Assembly (NCBI RefSeq): GCF_014466985.1
Contig: NZ_AP022826.1
Location: 930,001-994,000 of the forward strand
Direction of reading: 5' to 3'
Source: Nitrosophilus labii
Lineage (GTDB): Bacteria; Campylobacterota; Campylobacteria; Campylobacterales; Nitratiruptoraceae
DNA: 64,000 nucleotides
The notes under the pieces: generated by a model
What the model was told of the DNA's origin: nothing
Database searches by the model: none
The model's input: the letters and a program-made list of their open reading frames with translations, nothing else
In this document: piece after piece, positions 1-9,462 of the stretch
Position numbering within the stretch: the stretch's first letter is position 1
How the letters are laid out: every line of letters starts with the position of its first letter
Made by a program: the position numbers and the translations under genes

Positions 1-230
1 ATTCTATCCTCTTTTTTATTTCCTGTTACAAAAAAGCAAGGACAATATCTTTTGCCGTAAATCAGTTTATTTCTGGTAAGTCCAAACTGTATGGATTTGT
101 TTATTTCAGGGTCTGGGTTATATTCCCATCCAAACTGTTTTATAACTTTATCAGTAAACTCTATCGTTTTTTTTAGTTCTTCCTGAAATTCTGATGATTC
201 AGGATCTATTTTTTTTATCTGCTCACTCAT
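1..230 (-). CDS. Ferredoxin-thioredoxin reductase catalytic subunit-like protein (3' end outside window)
   Basis: Only the N-terminal 76 codons are inside the window. The frame opens with ATG (complement of 228-230) behind a GGGAG ribosome site and reads MSEQIKKIDPES. Near residues 55-70 it has LTRNKLIYGKRYCPCFFV, which matches the family signature of the ferredoxin:thioredoxin reductase catalytic chain (a regulatory run, then a CPC pair ligating the 4Fe-4S cluster beside the redox disulfide). The other cysteine motifs (CPC and CHC in the family) would lie past the window edge. The family passes electrons from ferredoxin to thioredoxin-like partners in the cytoplasm. It is divergent from the DUF502 gene, with 70 nt between their starts. 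Family call fairly sure; partner unknown. Confidence 0.7.
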   Translation of the reverse strand, partial: MSEQIKKIDPESSEFQEELKKTIEFTDKVIKQFGWEYNPDPEINKSIQFGLTRNKLIYGKRYCPCFFVTGNKKEDR

Positions 231-300
231 ATAAACTCCCGATTATCCAGTAATATTTTGATAAAATAATAGCATATCCAATTTTATATAAAGGTTTTAT

Positions 301-909
301 ATGAAGAGGTTGTTAAAAAAGCTATTTAGATATCTTTGGCTTGGTACTTTGTCAATTTTGCCACTTTTAATAGTCATACAGATATTTTTTTGGCTCCAAA
401 AAGTTTTGTTAGGATACTTCTATAAAGCTTTTGCTATTTCTGAGGAAAATTATATATTTATAGGTTCCATGTTTTTTATTATATTTCTTTTTTTGATGGT
501 TGTTGGGTACTCTATAGAAAAGTACGGAAAGTCTATATTTATAGCGTTTATAGACAATCTTATGCAAAATATACCTCTTTTAAAAACTATTTATAACTTT
601 GTCAAAGATTTTTTAAAGATGATTTTTGCCACCAAAGAGTCTGAAGTTTTTAGAGAAGTGGTTTTAGTACCTTTTCCAAATAGACATCTAAAATCAGTAG
701 GTTTTGTAACAAATGTACTAGATGAAGAAAATATTGTAGTTTTTGTACCTACTTGTCCTAATCCTACTTCGGGTTTTACGGTAATAGTCAAAAAAGAAGA
801 AGCTCATTTTATAGATGTTGGAATAGATGAAGCTATGAAGATGATAATCTCAATTGGAGCCGTTGCGGAGGATGAATTTAAAGATAAGATCATTGATAGA
901 TTAAAGTAG
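301..909 (+). CDS. DUF502 family inner-membrane protein
   Basis: A 202-residue protein with two strong membrane segments near the N-terminus (about residues 13-35 and 50-70), a basic N-terminus (MKRLLKKLFRYLW) and a soluble C-terminal half. The layout, the PLLKTIYNFVKDF stretch after the second segment and the central V..PFPN...VGFVT block fit the DUF502 family, whose biochemical role is not established. The ATG at 301 follows AAAGG. It is divergent from the FTR-like gene and convergent with argG, the two being separated by a 16-bp inverted repeat. Confidence 0.75.
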   Translation: MKRLLKKLFRYLWLGTLSILPLLIVIQIFFWLQKVLLGYFYKAFAISEENYIFIGSMFFIIFLFLMVVGYSIEKYGKSIFIAFIDNLMQNIPLLKTIYNFVKDFLKMIFATKESEVFREVVLVPFPNRHLKSVGFVTNVLDEENIVVFVPTCPNPTSGFTVIVKKEEAHFIDVGIDEAMKMIISIGAVAEDEFKDKIIDRLK

Positions 910-916
910 TTTGTAT

Positions 917-962
917 AATTTGGTATATTGGTTGGTTTTAAAAAATACCAATATACCAAATT
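917..962. terminator. Perfect 16-bp inverted repeat between convergent genes (likely bidirectional terminator)
   Basis: AATTTGGTATATTGGT at 917-932 is the exact reverse complement of 947-962, with a 14-nt AT-rich loop. It sits between the stop of the DUF502 gene (909) and the stop of argG (971), where a shared terminator is expected. The stem is long but AT-rich. The core TTGGTATATTGG recurs at 31691-31702 (separate entry). Confidence 0.6.
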
Positions 963-970
963 CTTAATAA

Positions 971-2188
971 CTAATTTTTTCTAACATGCCCCTCGATAAT
1001 GAATCTAAGAGCGTTTAGCTTTATAAAACCTTCTGCATCTTTTTGGTTATAAACGTCATCCTCTTCAAAAGTACTAAACTCCGGTGCGAAAAGAGAATTT
1101 GGTGATTTTCTACCGACCACCGTTACATTACCTTTATAAAGTTTTAATTTAACTGTTCCGTTAACGTTTTCTTGTGTTTTATCTATGGCTGCTTGTATCA
1201 TCTCTCTCTCTGGTGAGAACCAAAATCCGTTATAGATAAGTTCGGCGTATGTTGGCATAAGTTTATCTTTCATGTGTGCCTCTTCTCTATCCAACGTTAT
1301 AGACTCTATAGCTCTGTGAGCCTTTAGCATGATTGTACCGCCTGGAGTTTCGTAGCAGCCTCTACTCTTCATTCCAACAAATCTATTTTCTACTATATCG
1401 ACTCTTCCTATACCGTGTTTGTTTCCGTATTCATTCAGTTTTGCAAGTAATTTGGCTGGAGTTAATCTCTCACCGTTTATAGCTACCGGGTCTCCTTTTT
1501 CAAACTCTATTTCGATATATTCAGGTTTGTTTGGTGCATTTTCCGGAGAATTAGTCCATCTCCACATATCTTCTTCAGGTTCACTCCAAGGATCTTCCAA
1601 AATCCCTCCTTCATATGAGATATGAAGAAGATTTGCGTCCATAGAGTAGGGGCTTTTTTTACCGTGTTTTTCTATAGGGATACCGTGTGACTCAGCAAAT
1701 TTGAGAAGTTTTTCTCGTGAGTTTAGATCCCATTCTCTCCAAGGAGCTATGATTTTTATATTTGGATTTAGAGCTAGGTATGCTATCTCAAATCTTACCT
1801 GATCGTTTCCCTTTCCTGTTGCACCGTGAGCTACGGCGTCCGCCCCAACTTTTTTAGCTATCTCTATCTGCTTTTTGGCTATCAAAGGTCTAGCTATGGA
1901 GGTTCCTAAAAGATACTCACCTTCATAGATAGTGTTTGCTCTAAACATTGGAAACACATAATCTCTTACAAACTCCTCTTTTAGATCCTCTATAAAAATA
2001 TTTTCAGGTTTTATACCTAGTTTCAAGGCTTTTTCTCTAGCTGGCTCTACCTCTTCTCCTTGTCCTATATCGGCTGTGAAAGTTACAACTTCGCACTTAT
2101 AAGTGTCTTGAAGCCATTTTAGTATGATGGAAGTATCTAAACCACCGCTGTAAGCCAAGACGACTTTTTTTACCTCTTTTTTCGCCAT
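971..2188 (-). CDS. argG: Argininosuccinate synthase
   Basis: Joins citrulline and aspartate with ATP to make argininosuccinate, the next-to-last step of arginine synthesis, in the cytoplasm. At 405 residues it is the usual bacterial length. The PP-loop AYSGGLDTS lies at residues 12-20, followed by the family blocks [21 protein letters not shown] (about 120-132), [11 protein letters not shown] and [11 protein letters not shown]. The ATG at 2188 is preceded by AAAAGGAAGAG. It is divergent from rsmD and stands alone; no other arginine gene is adjacent. No ARG-box-like operator could be picked out by eye. Confidence 0.97.
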   Translation of the reverse strand: MAKKEVKKVVLAYSGGLDTSIILKWLQDTYKCEVVTFTADIGQGEEVEPAREKALKLGIKPENIFIEDLKEEFVRDYVFPMFRANTIYEGEYLLGTSIARPLIAKKQIEIAKKVGADAVAHGATGKGNDQVRFEIAYLALNPNIKIIAPWREWDLNSREKLLKFAESHGIPIEKHGKKSPYSMDANLLHISYEGGILEDPWSEPEEDMWRWTNSPENAPNKPEYIEIEFEKGDPVAINGERLTPAKLLAKLNEYGNKHGIGRVDIVENRFVGMKSRGCYETPGGTIMLKAHRAIESITLDREEAHMKDKLMPTYAELIYNGFWFSPEREMIQAAIDKTQENVNGTVKLKLYKGNVTVVGRKSPNSLFAPEFSTFEEDDVYNQKDAEGFIKLNALRFIIEGHVRKN

Positions 2189-2216
2189 ACTCTTCCTTTT
2201 TGTTGTGAAAATTTTA

Positions 2217-2246
2217 TTGAAATGATATCCAAAAAAAGTTTATGAT
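2217..2246 (+). promoter_or_regulatory. Sigma70-type promoter for rsmD
   Basis: TTGAAA (2217-2222) and TATGAT (2241-2246) are separated by 18 nt, with the rsmD start 34 nt downstream and GAAGGAGTAGGAG as ribosome site. This is inferred from sequence match only. Confidence 0.45.
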
Positions 2247-2280
2247 AAAATTGAACTAAAACTTTATGAAGGAGTAGGAG

Positions 2281-2877
2281 TTGAAAAAAGAGCTCTCTAC
2301 TAAAATCATAGCCGGAAAATATAAAGGCAAAAAGATAAAACTCCCCTCAAAAGAGGTAACTAGAAGTTCCAAAAATATCTTAAGAGAGTCTCTTTTTAAC
2401 ACTCTTCAATATGAAGTTATAGACAAAAACTTTGTTGAAGTTTTTGGCGGCAGCGGTAGTGTGGGTCTTGAGGCATTAAGCAGGGGTGCAAAACATGTCT
2501 ATTTTATAGAATTTGATAGACAATCTTTTAAAACTCTTTCCCAAAATACTAAACTTTTAGATGAAAAATCTTGTACGGTTATTTTAGGCGATGCTTTTGA
2601 GAGGTTATTCGATGTGATAGATGAGCTTCAAAAAAAAGATGAGAGGGCATATTTTTATTTTGATCCTCCTTTTTCTATAAGAGAAGGTATGGAAGATATA
2701 TATGATAAAGTTTTTGAGCTTATTAAAAAAATTCCGGAAAATGTAACTGAAATGATCATCATAGAGCATATGACAAAGATGGATATGCCTGATATTATCG
2801 GTAAATATAAATTTTTGAAAAAAAGGAAGTTTGGAAAAAGTTCTCTTAGCTATTATATGGTGGAGAGAGAATCTTGA
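2281..2877 (+). CDS. rsmD: 16S rRNA (guanine(966)-N(2))-methyltransferase RsmD
   Basis: Methylates N2 of G966 in 16S rRNA, late in 30S assembly. The 198-residue protein has the N-terminal KIIAGKYKGKKIKLP stretch typical of RsmD, the SAM-binding motif EVFGGSGSVGLEALSRGA (about residues 53-70) and the catalytic DPPF near residue 128. The start is TTG at 2281 behind a strong AAGGAGTAGGAG, with no better ATG nearby. Its stop overlaps the TTG start of the next gene by 4 nt (TTGA), so the two are probably translationally coupled. Confidence 0.93.
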   Translation: MKKELSTKIIAGKYKGKKIKLPSKEVTRSSKNILRESLFNTLQYEVIDKNFVEVFGGSGSVGLEALSRGAKHVYFIEFDRQSFKTLSQNTKLLDEKSCTVILGDAFERLFDVIDELQKKDERAYFYFDPPFSIREGMEDIYDKVFELIKKIPENVTEMIIIEHMTKMDMPDIIGKYKFLKKRKFGKSSLSYYMVERES

Positions 2878-3689
2878 AAAATAGAGCCGGCGTGCCTTAT
2901 GTAAGTATAGCTATTTTAGTACTGATAATATTTTTATCTTTTTTTGGGGATCTTTTTTATAACAAATCTGCTTATGAACTGAATAAAGAGGCAATTTTGC
3001 TTCCTCCATCTTTAGATCATCCATTTGGTACCGATAGACTAGGTAGGGATCTTTTGGCAAGAGTGATAAAAGGGGGTAAAATATCTTTAACTATAGGTGT
3101 CGGAAGTGCTTTGATTGCCTCTTTTATTGGCTTGATAGCAGGAGTTAGTGCGGGTTATTTTAGAGGAAAAATTGATAAAAGTTTTGTAATAATTGTGGAT
3201 CTTTTCTTAACTTTTCCAACATTTTTTCTTCTTTTAGCATTGGTTAGCTACATAGAAGCTTCTAGTTTGGTTTTAATAGTTGTTATTTCGATAACTGGTT
3301 GGATGACAACGGCTAGAATGATAAGAAGTGAGAGTTTTGCGATAGCTAGCAAACCTTTTATCAAAATATTGCAGATAGCAAAAACTCCTTCATATAAAAT
3401 AATATTAAAATATTTTGCTCCTTTAATAGCTCCTATATTTTTTATAAGTTTTACTTTTGGCGTAGGAGGTGCAATATTAAGTGAATCTGGACTAAGTTTT
3501 TTGGGTCTGGGAATAGTTCCGCCTCAAATGAGCTGGGGTTCTATTTTAAGCGAAGGAAAAGAGGTTATAGATATAGCTTGGTGGGTAAGTTTTTTCCCGG
3601 GTCTAATGATATTTTTGATTACTTTTTCGTTGATAAATATTTCAGATTATTTACAAAGCATTACTAATAAAAAAGAGAAATTAATCTAA
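2874..3689 (+). CDS. ABC transporter permease, OppC/DppC family
   Basis: An inner-membrane subunit of a peptide- or nickel-type ABC importer. It is 271 residues with an N-terminal membrane segment (about 8-25), the family block HPFGTDRLGRDLLARV before the second segment, about five further helices, and the EAA-like loop (SKPFIKILQIAKTPSYKII, then GLSFLGLGIVPPQMSWG) that contacts the ATPase. It starts at TTG 2874 inside the rsmD stop. The usual OppB, binding protein and ATPases are not adjacent; that split is common in Campylobacterota. The substrate cannot be told. Confidence 0.85.
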   Translation: MKNRAGVPYVSIAILVLIIFLSFFGDLFYNKSAYELNKEAILLPPSLDHPFGTDRLGRDLLARVIKGGKISLTIGVGSALIASFIGLIAGVSAGYFRGKIDKSFVIIVDLFLTFPTFFLLLALVSYIEASSLVLIVVISITGWMTTARMIRSESFAIASKPFIKILQIAKTPSYKIILKYFAPLIAPIFFISFTFGVGGAILSESGLSFLGLGIVPPQMSWGSILSEGKEVIDIAWWVSFFPGLMIFLITFSLINISDYLQSITNKKEKLI

Positions 3690-3765
3690 TTATGTTAAAA
3701 TTTTCATAAAGATTTCTTAAAATTGTTCAACTATCTATCAAGAAAGCTTATTGAAAGGTGGCAAT

Positions 3766-4725
3766 ATGGAAACAAATAACAATACCTTGCCTGAAGTAAA
3801 AAAAGGCAAAACGACTACTGAATTGATTTCAGAAGCTTTAAAGTGTGTTCAAAAGGTTGAAGAGGAGTTAAAAAAAGAGATAGAGGAGTACAATCAAGCC
3901 GTTACTAGATTTGAGGTTTTGAAAGATGAAGTTTTATCTAAAACCGTAAACGATTTTCACTCTATCATAGTTCAATTAGAAAATAACGATTTTGTTGTAA
4001 AAGATAAGGAGGAGTTTGAAAAAGACGAAGCCCTTCAAAAAAAAGAGTTTAAACAAGAAGATAAAAAAGAGTTGGCTATACCTAGTTTTAAAAAGTTTAG
4101 CAGAATGGTAAAATCGTTAATTATTTTTTTAGTCTCATTTGGAGCAATTGCTGGTATAGGGATTGTAAAATCGGGTATAGATATAAAAGATCCTCAAGAC
4201 ATACTTCAAAATATCGAAAAAGTAGTTACCACTTTGGGAAGTTTTATACAGGCTCCTTTTGGCGATGCTACTATTTTTGGATATCTTTTACTCGTAGGCG
4301 TTCCTCTTGTTTTAACCGGTCTTTACTGGTTAATAACGGGTATGATAATAGAAAAGAAAAATTATAAAAAAGCTCTTGAGATTTATAATGAAGCAAAAGA
4401 GTATGAGTCTCAAAGAGTTGCTGAAATAGAGGATATAAAAGAGAGTAGAGGAAAGTTTGAAAGCTTTTACGAAAATCTAAAAACTTTAAAGGTCTTTTTG
4501 GAAGAGATGAATTCTAAACTTAAAAGGATTCTGCATCTAGAGGGTAAAGATGTGGAAAATTTTCATGAAAAGTCGAAAAAAGATCTGCAAACATCAAAAG
4601 AGATTGAGGATGTGATATTGGAGGTTATGGTGGTGAATATCGAGGCAGATCGAGAGAATTTCGATAAAGTTTTAAAAGAGTGCGATGAGTTTGTTCAAGA
4701 GTATAAAAGAAGACTCTATGCTTAA
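3766..4725 (+). CDS. Unknown coiled-coil protein with two membrane segments
   Basis: No family recognised. About 319 residues: a charged, helical N-terminal third (ELISEALKCVQKVEEELKKE), two central hydrophobic stretches (SLIIFLVSFGAIAGIGIV near 117-135 and YLLLVGVPLVLTGLYWLIT near 164-183), then a long Lys/Glu-rich C-terminal helix likely to form a coiled coil. I chose ATG 3766 because GAAAGGTGG sits just upstream; an in-frame TTG at 3751 lacks such a site. The end overlaps the aspartoacylase start by 8 nt (4718-4725), so the two are probably co-expressed. The shape suggests a membrane scaffold, but no function is claimed. Confidence 0.75.
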   Translation: METNNNTLPEVKKGKTTTELISEALKCVQKVEEELKKEIEEYNQAVTRFEVLKDEVLSKTVNDFHSIIVQLENNDFVVKDKEEFEKDEALQKKEFKQEDKKELAIPSFKKFSRMVKSLIIFLVSFGAIAGIGIVKSGIDIKDPQDILQNIEKVVTTLGSFIQAPFGDATIFGYLLLVGVPLVLTGLYWLITGMIIEKKNYKKALEIYNEAKEYESQRVAEIEDIKESRGKFESFYENLKTLKVFLEEMNSKLKRILHLEGKDVENFHEKSKKDLQTSKEIEDVILEVMVVNIEADRENFDKVLKECDEFVQEYKRRLYA

Positions 4726-5554
4726 AAGAGTAGTTATAACCGGTGGAGTTCACGGAAACGAATTGACCGGTGCTTTTTTAGTTAAAAAGTGGCAAAAAAC
4801 GCCTTTAGTTACTAAAAATATAAAAATAGAGTATCTTTTAGGAAACCCTAAAGCGTTCAAAGAGTGTAGAAGGTATATCGATTATGATCTAAACCGCTCC
4901 TTTTCAAAAAAAGCACTATCAAAAGATTCGTATATTTATGAGTTTGAAAGAGCCAAAGTTTTAAAAGAGAGGTTAAAAAGTTGCGATTTTTTAATAGATA
5001 TACATACTACAACGGCAAATATGGGTATGACTATAGTTTTATCCAAAGATGATCCTCTCTCAAACTTAGTCGCTAAGAAGCTATCTTTAGAGTTTGATGA
5101 TGTAAAGATTCTTAGATGGTTTTCAACTAGTGAGGGAGATTTTATAAATTCTGCGGTTCCTCACAGTATAACTTTAGAAGCTGGAGCAATATGTCAAGGT
5201 GTTTTAGAACCTAGAATCTTTTTTAGATGCGAAGAGATTGTAAAAAGAGCAGTTGAAATTTTAGATAGTGAGATTAATCAAGATAAGTTTGAAATAGGTA
5301 AAAGTGTTGAAGTTTACGATATTGTTAAAATCGTGGATTTTCCAAGAGAAGAAAACGAACCCTCGGCAATGATACATCCGAATATTTTAGGAAAAGATTA
5401 TTTCCAATTAAAAAATGGAGAACCTATCTTTGTAACTTTGGAGGGAGAAACTATACTTTACGATGGTGAGCCTCTTTATGCAGTTTTTATAAATGAAGCG
5501 GCATATTATGAAAAGAAAATAGCTTTTTGTCTTTGCGAAAAAAGCAAAATTTAA
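4718..5554 (+). CDS. Aspartoacylase family zinc amidohydrolase
   Basis: A member of the M14-like aspartoacylase / succinylglutamate desuccinylase superfamily, which removes acyl groups from N-acyl amino acids. With the ATG at 4718 it is 278 residues and starts MLKRVVITGGVHGNELTG, whose H and E are zinc ligands. Next come RYIDYDLNRSF (the family R..DLNR.F) and IDIHTTTANMG, which closely matches the aspartoacylase D.H.TT.NMG motif, then an E-G-GAICQGV block. A start at 4685 would add 11 residues overlapping the upstream gene and has no ribosome site. It is convergent with kdsB. The acyl amino acid substrate is not known. Confidence 0.85.
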   Translation: MLKRVVITGGVHGNELTGAFLVKKWQKTPLVTKNIKIEYLLGNPKAFKECRRYIDYDLNRSFSKKALSKDSYIYEFERAKVLKERLKSCDFLIDIHTTTANMGMTIVLSKDDPLSNLVAKKLSLEFDDVKILRWFSTSEGDFINSAVPHSITLEAGAICQGVLEPRIFFRCEEIVKRAVEILDSEINQDKFEIGKSVEVYDIVKIVDFPREENEPSAMIHPNILGKDYFQLKNGEPIFVTLEGETILYDGEPLYAVFINEAAYYEKKIAFCLCEKSKI

Positions 5555-5574
5555 AAGGAGCTTAAAGCCCTTTT
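5553..5574. terminator. Bidirectional terminator between aspartoacylase and kdsB
   Basis: AAAAGG (5553-5558) pairs with CCTTTT (5569-5574), with an inner GCT/AGC pairing. It overlaps the stop codons of both convergent genes, so each transcript would end in a U-rich 3' arm. Confidence 0.55.
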
Positions 5575-6278
5575 GATTTCAGTGTTCTTTGCAGATCATG
5601 AGGCGTATCTATACCGAAACTTTCCGTTTTTACCTCTACTAATGCCACTTTATATCCATGATAAAGAGCTCTTAGTTGCTCTAGTTTTTCAATATCTTCC
5701 AAAGGAGCCGGTTCTAAAGAACAAAATTTCTCTAAGTTTTTTCTAGAAAAGCCGTATATCCCCAAATGTCCTTTATACTTTTTAGTATCTCCTCTAGGGT
5801 AGGGTATTAGGCTTCTTGAAAAATATAGGGCTATATTGCTGCTATCAGTTACAACTTTAACTAGATTTGGATCTTTAGCTTCCTCTTTCTCAACCAATTT
5901 GTAAGCGCTGTTCATTAAGATGTTTTCATTTTGAAGATTCTTTTTTGTAAGAACAAAAACCTTTTTTACAACCTCTTTTTCTATAAAAGGTTCATCAGCT
6001 TGAACATTTATGATAATCTCATTTTTGTCTAGTCCTAGTTTTGCGGCTGCTTCATTTATTCTATCGGTACCGCTTTTATGATTTTTGCTAGTAAGTACCG
6101 CTTTAAATCCGTAATCGTTTGATATTTTTACAACTTCCTCGCTATCAGTAGCAATTACGACTTTATCTATATCTTTTACGGCTTTAGCCGTTTTTACAAC
6201 CATTGGAACACCATCGATTTTAGCTAGGATCTTATTTGGAAATCTAGTAGATGCCATACGCGCAGGAATAATAATCAT
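5562..6278 (-). CDS. kdsB: 3-deoxy-manno-octulosonate cytidylyltransferase (CMP-Kdo synthetase)
   Basis: Activates Kdo with CTP for lipopolysaccharide inner-core synthesis. At 238 residues it has the N-terminal nucleotide site IPARMASTRFPNKIL (about 3-17), VVIATDSEEV, the NVQADEPF magnesium/sugar site (about 93-100), SRSLIPYPRG, HLGIYGF and the C-terminal IDTPHDL. The start ATG at 6278 follows a GAGGTAAAA site. It is divergent from the trmN6-like gene with 50 nt between starts. Presence confirms a Gram-negative outer membrane with Kdo-containing LPS. Confidence 0.96.
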   Translation of the reverse strand: MIIIPARMASTRFPNKILAKIDGVPMVVKTAKAVKDIDKVVIATDSEEVVKISNDYGFKAVLTSKNHKSGTDRINEAAAKLGLDKNEIIINVQADEPFIEKEVVKKVFVLTKKNLQNENILMNSAYKLVEKEEAKDPNLVKVVTDSSNIALYFSRSLIPYPRGDTKKYKGHLGIYGFSRKNLEKFCSLEPAPLEDIEKLEQLRALYHGYKVALVEVKTESFGIDTPHDLQRTLKSKGL

Positions 6279-6328
6279 TTTTACCTCATAAATTTTTGCT
6301 ACAATTATAACAAAAACTAGGAGTAGTT

Positions 6329-7021
6329 TTGATTATTTATCAACCTAGTGACGGATACTGTTATAATAGTGATACTATTTTTTTGTACGATTTTTTAAGA
6401 AATTTCAAAATCAAAGGAAATATTTTAGATATTGGTTCTGGTTCAGGTGTTTTGGGGCTTTTAGTAGCAAGAGATTTTCCAGTTAATCTAAGTGCAGTAG
6501 AAAAGCAGGATAAGATGGTTTTTTTTACAAACCTCAACGCCAAAGTTAACGGTATAGATATAGATGTAAAAGTAGGGGATTTTCAAAACATTGAGTTTGA
6601 AAAAAAATTTGATTTTTTAATCTCCAATCCACCTTTTTATCATGAAAATGTGATAAGAAGCAAAAAAGAGGAGATCGATATTAGCAGATACGTTATGTAT
6701 CTTCCTCTTGAAGATATGTTGAAAAAAACAAATAAGATATTAAAACCCAAAGGCGCTCTAATCTTTTGTTATGATGCGAAGCAGCTTCAAAGGTTGATTT
6801 CACTTTTATCTAAATATAAATTCACAGTTGAAGCTATAAAATTTATACATCCAAAAAAGGATAAAGAGGCGAATCTAGTTATGATATATGCTAAAAAGAG
6901 TTCCAAATCTTTATGTAAGGTTTTTCCGCCTTTGATAGTATTCGAAGATGGAGAGTATACAAAAGAAGCTATGAAGGCTTTTGAAAAAGCGGGGGTACAC
7001 AGTATAAAATGCAAGATATAA
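6329..7021 (+). CDS. tRNA1(Val) N6-adenine methyltransferase-like protein (TrmN6/YfiC type)
   Basis: A class I SAM methyltransferase of 230 residues: QPSDGYCYNSDTIFLYDFL at the start (the family's P..GyR.. dDa.lL region), SAM motif I DIGSGSGVLGL (about 31-41) and the catalytic NPPFY (about 96-100), as in N6-adenine or N5-glutamine methylases. TrmN6 modifies A37 of tRNA1Val; this homologue may do the same. The TTG start at 6329 is behind AGGAGTA. It overlaps the Cys-cluster gene by 13 nt and begins a run of four overlapping genes ending in trpC. Confidence 0.8.
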   Translation: MIIYQPSDGYCYNSDTIFLYDFLRNFKIKGNILDIGSGSGVLGLLVARDFPVNLSAVEKQDKMVFFTNLNAKVNGIDIDVKVGDFQNIEFEKKFDFLISNPPFYHENVIRSKKEEIDISRYVMYLPLEDMLKKTNKILKPKGALIFCYDAKQLQRLISLLSKYKFTVEAIKFIHPKKDKEANLVMIYAKKSSKSLCKVFPPLIVFEDGEYTKEAMKAFEKAGVHSIKCKI

Positions 7022-7392
7022 TAAAAAAAGATGGATATAAGTTTTTTTTCTATCCAAAAGCCTGTGAAAGCTGCGAAGGAAGGTGTTGTAGAGGTGAAAG
7101 CGGCTATATTTGGGTTAATAAAAAAGAGATAGAAGATATCGCGAAATTTTTAGATATAAATGAAGAGGAGTTTATAAAAAATTGTCTAAAAAAGGTAAAA
7201 TATAGATTTAGTATTAAAGAGATATTTGTTGGTGGCGAATACCAGTGTCTTTTTTTTGATTATGAAAAAAAAAGATGCGAGATATATCCGGTAAGACCTA
7301 CCCAGTGCAGAACTTTTCCCTTTTGGAATAGATATAAAGATGAAAAAAATATAGAAGAGGTTAAAAAAGAATGCCCTGGAATAATAAGATAG
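7009..7392 (+). CDS. YkgJ-type cysteine-cluster protein
   Basis: A 127-residue protein rich in ordered cysteines: CESCEGRCCRG near residue 19, CLFFDYEKKRCEIYPVRPTQCRTFPFW near 78-104 and a last Cys near the C-terminus. This spacing defines the CxxCxxxCC / YkgJ (putative zinc- or iron-chelating) family, found in many bacteria without an assigned reaction. It overlaps the preceding methyltransferase (13 nt) and the following lipoprotein gene (22 nt), implying one transcript. Confidence 0.8.
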   Translation: MQDIIKKDGYKFFFYPKACESCEGRCCRGESGYIWVNKKEIEDIAKFLDINEEEFIKNCLKKVKYRFSIKEIFVGGEYQCLFFDYEKKRCEIYPVRPTQCRTFPFWNRYKDEKNIEEVKKECPGIIR

Positions 7393-8663
7393 TTTCGTTA
7401 ATTTTAATTATCATATTCTCTTTTTTTACTGGATGTTCCTTAAAACAGCCTCAAAAAGAGAGCAAATACTGTTGCCCAAAACTTTTTGAAGATGAAGACA
7501 GATTTATAATGACCGCTTTATATTTTAAACAGCTTGGAGCATATAGAGACTCTGCAAAACTATTTAACATTTTGTATAAGAAAACTAAAAGAGTTGAATA
7601 TAAAATAGAAGAGATTAAAAACTATATTATTATTAGAGATTATGAAAAAGCTAAAAGAGAGTCTTTAAAAGCATTAAAAGAGCATCCAAACAATTTAAAA
7701 CTTCTAAGACTAACAGCCGTTATATTTTTTCATTTGAAAAATCTTAAAAAAGCTCAAGAATATATTCAAAAAGCAATAAAAATGGCAGACAAACCACAAG
7801 ATTATGAGTTTTTAGCTTCACTCTATTTGGCTCAGAAAAAATATGAGTTGGCACTTAAATATTATCAAAGTGCATATACGATTAAACCAAACGATAAAAC
7901 CGTTGATCAGATGGCGACAATAATGTTTTTATATCTTGATAAAAAAAATGAAGCTATCGCATATCTTGAAACTCATAGCAGAATGTACGGATGTTCTAAA
8001 AAAGTTTGTCAAAAACTCGTCAGTTTTTACGGAGCAATAAATGATATAGACGGTTTGCTTTCCGTATATAAAAGATTATATGAGAAATTTAAAGAGGATA
8101 GTTACGGCTTTAAGATAGCAGAGATCTATATATATAAAAAAGAGTATGACAAAGCTATAAATTTTTTAGAAGAGACTAGACTTGATGATGAATTGCTATT
8201 AGAACTTTACAAAATGACAAAAACTTATGATAAAGCCGCACAACTAGCAAATAGATTATACATAAAAACAGGAGATTTAAACTATTTGGCACAAAATGCT
8301 ATATTTGAGTTTGAATCTTCTAAAATAAAAGATGAAAAACTTTTAAAAGATGTCTCTTATAAAATCGAAAAGGTTATAAAAAGTGTAAAGAATAGTCTTT
8401 ATCTAAACTATCTAGGTTATCTTTATATCGATTTCGATATTGACATTGATAGAGGGATAGAGCTTGTCAAAGAGGCTTTAAAACAAAACCCGGAGTCTCC
8501 TTTTTATCAGGATTCTTTAGCGTGGGGATATTATAAAAAGGGTCGATGCAAAGAGGCATGGGAGTTGATGGAAAAAGTTGTCAAGAAGCTTGGTTTAAAG
8601 GATGAAGAGGTAAAATTGCACTACCAAAAGATTAAAGATTGTATAGAAAAAGGAGAGAGGTGA
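7371..8663 (+). CDS. TPR-repeat lipoprotein
   Basis: A 430-residue exported protein. A hydrophobic signal (residues 7-19) ends in the lipobox FTGC with Cys22, so it is probably lipidated and anchored in the periplasm. The rest is a chain of helix pairs with TPR spacing ([41 protein letters not shown], and a C-terminal [23 protein letters not shown]). TPR lipoproteins scaffold periplasmic complexes; the partner is unknown. Its TGA overlaps the GTG start of trpC. Confidence 0.8.
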   Translation: MPWNNKIVSLILIIIFSFFTGCSLKQPQKESKYCCPKLFEDEDRFIMTALYFKQLGAYRDSAKLFNILYKKTKRVEYKIEEIKNYIIIRDYEKAKRESLKALKEHPNNLKLLRLTAVIFFHLKNLKKAQEYIQKAIKMADKPQDYEFLASLYLAQKKYELALKYYQSAYTIKPNDKTVDQMATIMFLYLDKKNEAIAYLETHSRMYGCSKKVCQKLVSFYGAINDIDGLLSVYKRLYEKFKEDSYGFKIAEIYIYKKEYDKAINFLEETRLDDELLLELYKMTKTYDKAAQLANRLYIKTGDLNYLAQNAIFEFESSKIKDEKLLKDVSYKIEKVIKSVKNSLYLNYLGYLYIDFDIDIDRGIELVKEALKQNPESPFYQDSLAWGYYKKGRCKEAWELMEKVVKKLGLKDEEVKLHYQKIKDCIEKGER

Positions 8664-9448
8664 TACTTGACGAGATTATAAAAAAGACTAAAGAGGATTT
8701 GAAAAAAAGAAAAAAAGAGTTTCCCCTAGATTGGCTAGGACGCAGTCTTGCTTATAACCCTTTCGTTCCAAGACCGGTCGAACCAGCTTTAAGATCAACA
8801 AAAGATAACCCTTATAGAATAATAGCGGAGGTAAAAAAGGCAAGTCCTAGCAAAGGGGTTATAAGAGAGGATTTTGATCCTATAGATATTGCAAAAGAGT
8901 ATGAAAAAGGGAGTGCCGACGCACTTTCAATTTTAACCGAACCCCACTATTTCAAAGGTGATATTGAGTATATTACTCAAATAAGAAGATATGTACCGAT
9001 GCCTCTTCTTAGAAAAGATTTTATTATAGATAAATATCAACTTGTGGAGGCTTTAGTTTACGGAGCCGATTTTGTACTTTTGATAGCAAAAGCTCTTTCT
9101 AGAAAGGAGCTTAAAGAGCTTTTAGAGTACACTTGGCATCTTGGGATGGAAGCTCTTGTGGAGATACATGATAAAAAAGATTTAATTAAAGCTATATTTG
9201 CAGGAGCAAATATAATAGGTATAAACCATAGAAATTTAGAGACTTTTGAAATGGATATGACTCTTAGCGAAAGATTAGTTCCTTTAATACCTAACGGAAA
9301 GATAATCGTAGCTGAGAGCGGTATAAACTCCCATGAACAGATAAAAGAGTTGCATAAGATAGGTGTTGACGCCTTTTTGATAGGTGAACATTTTATGATA
9401 CAAGAGGATATTTCAAAAGAGGTTAAAAAGATAAAGGGTTTGGCGTAG
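8660..9448 (+). CDS. trpC: Indole-3-glycerol phosphate synthase
   Basis: Closes the indole ring of tryptophan by converting CdRP to indole-3-glycerol phosphate. It is a TIM barrel with all key loops: [46 protein letters not shown] and GEHFM. I place the start at GTG 8660 (262 residues) because AAAGGAGAGAG lies directly upstream and the GTGA gives a 4-nt overlap with the lipoprotein stop; an upstream TTG at 8639 is less likely. No other trp genes are nearby, so the pathway is split. Confidence 0.95.
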   Translation: MILDEIIKKTKEDLKKRKKEFPLDWLGRSLAYNPFVPRPVEPALRSTKDNPYRIIAEVKKASPSKGVIREDFDPIDIAKEYEKGSADALSILTEPHYFKGDIEYITQIRRYVPMPLLRKDFIIDKYQLVEALVYGADFVLLIAKALSRKELKELLEYTWHLGMEALVEIHDKKDLIKAIFAGANIIGINHRNLETFEMDMTLSERLVPLIPNGKIIVAESGINSHEQIKELHKIGVDAFLIGEHFMIQEDISKEVKKIKGLA

Positions 9449-9462
9449 TTATCTCTCGATAG

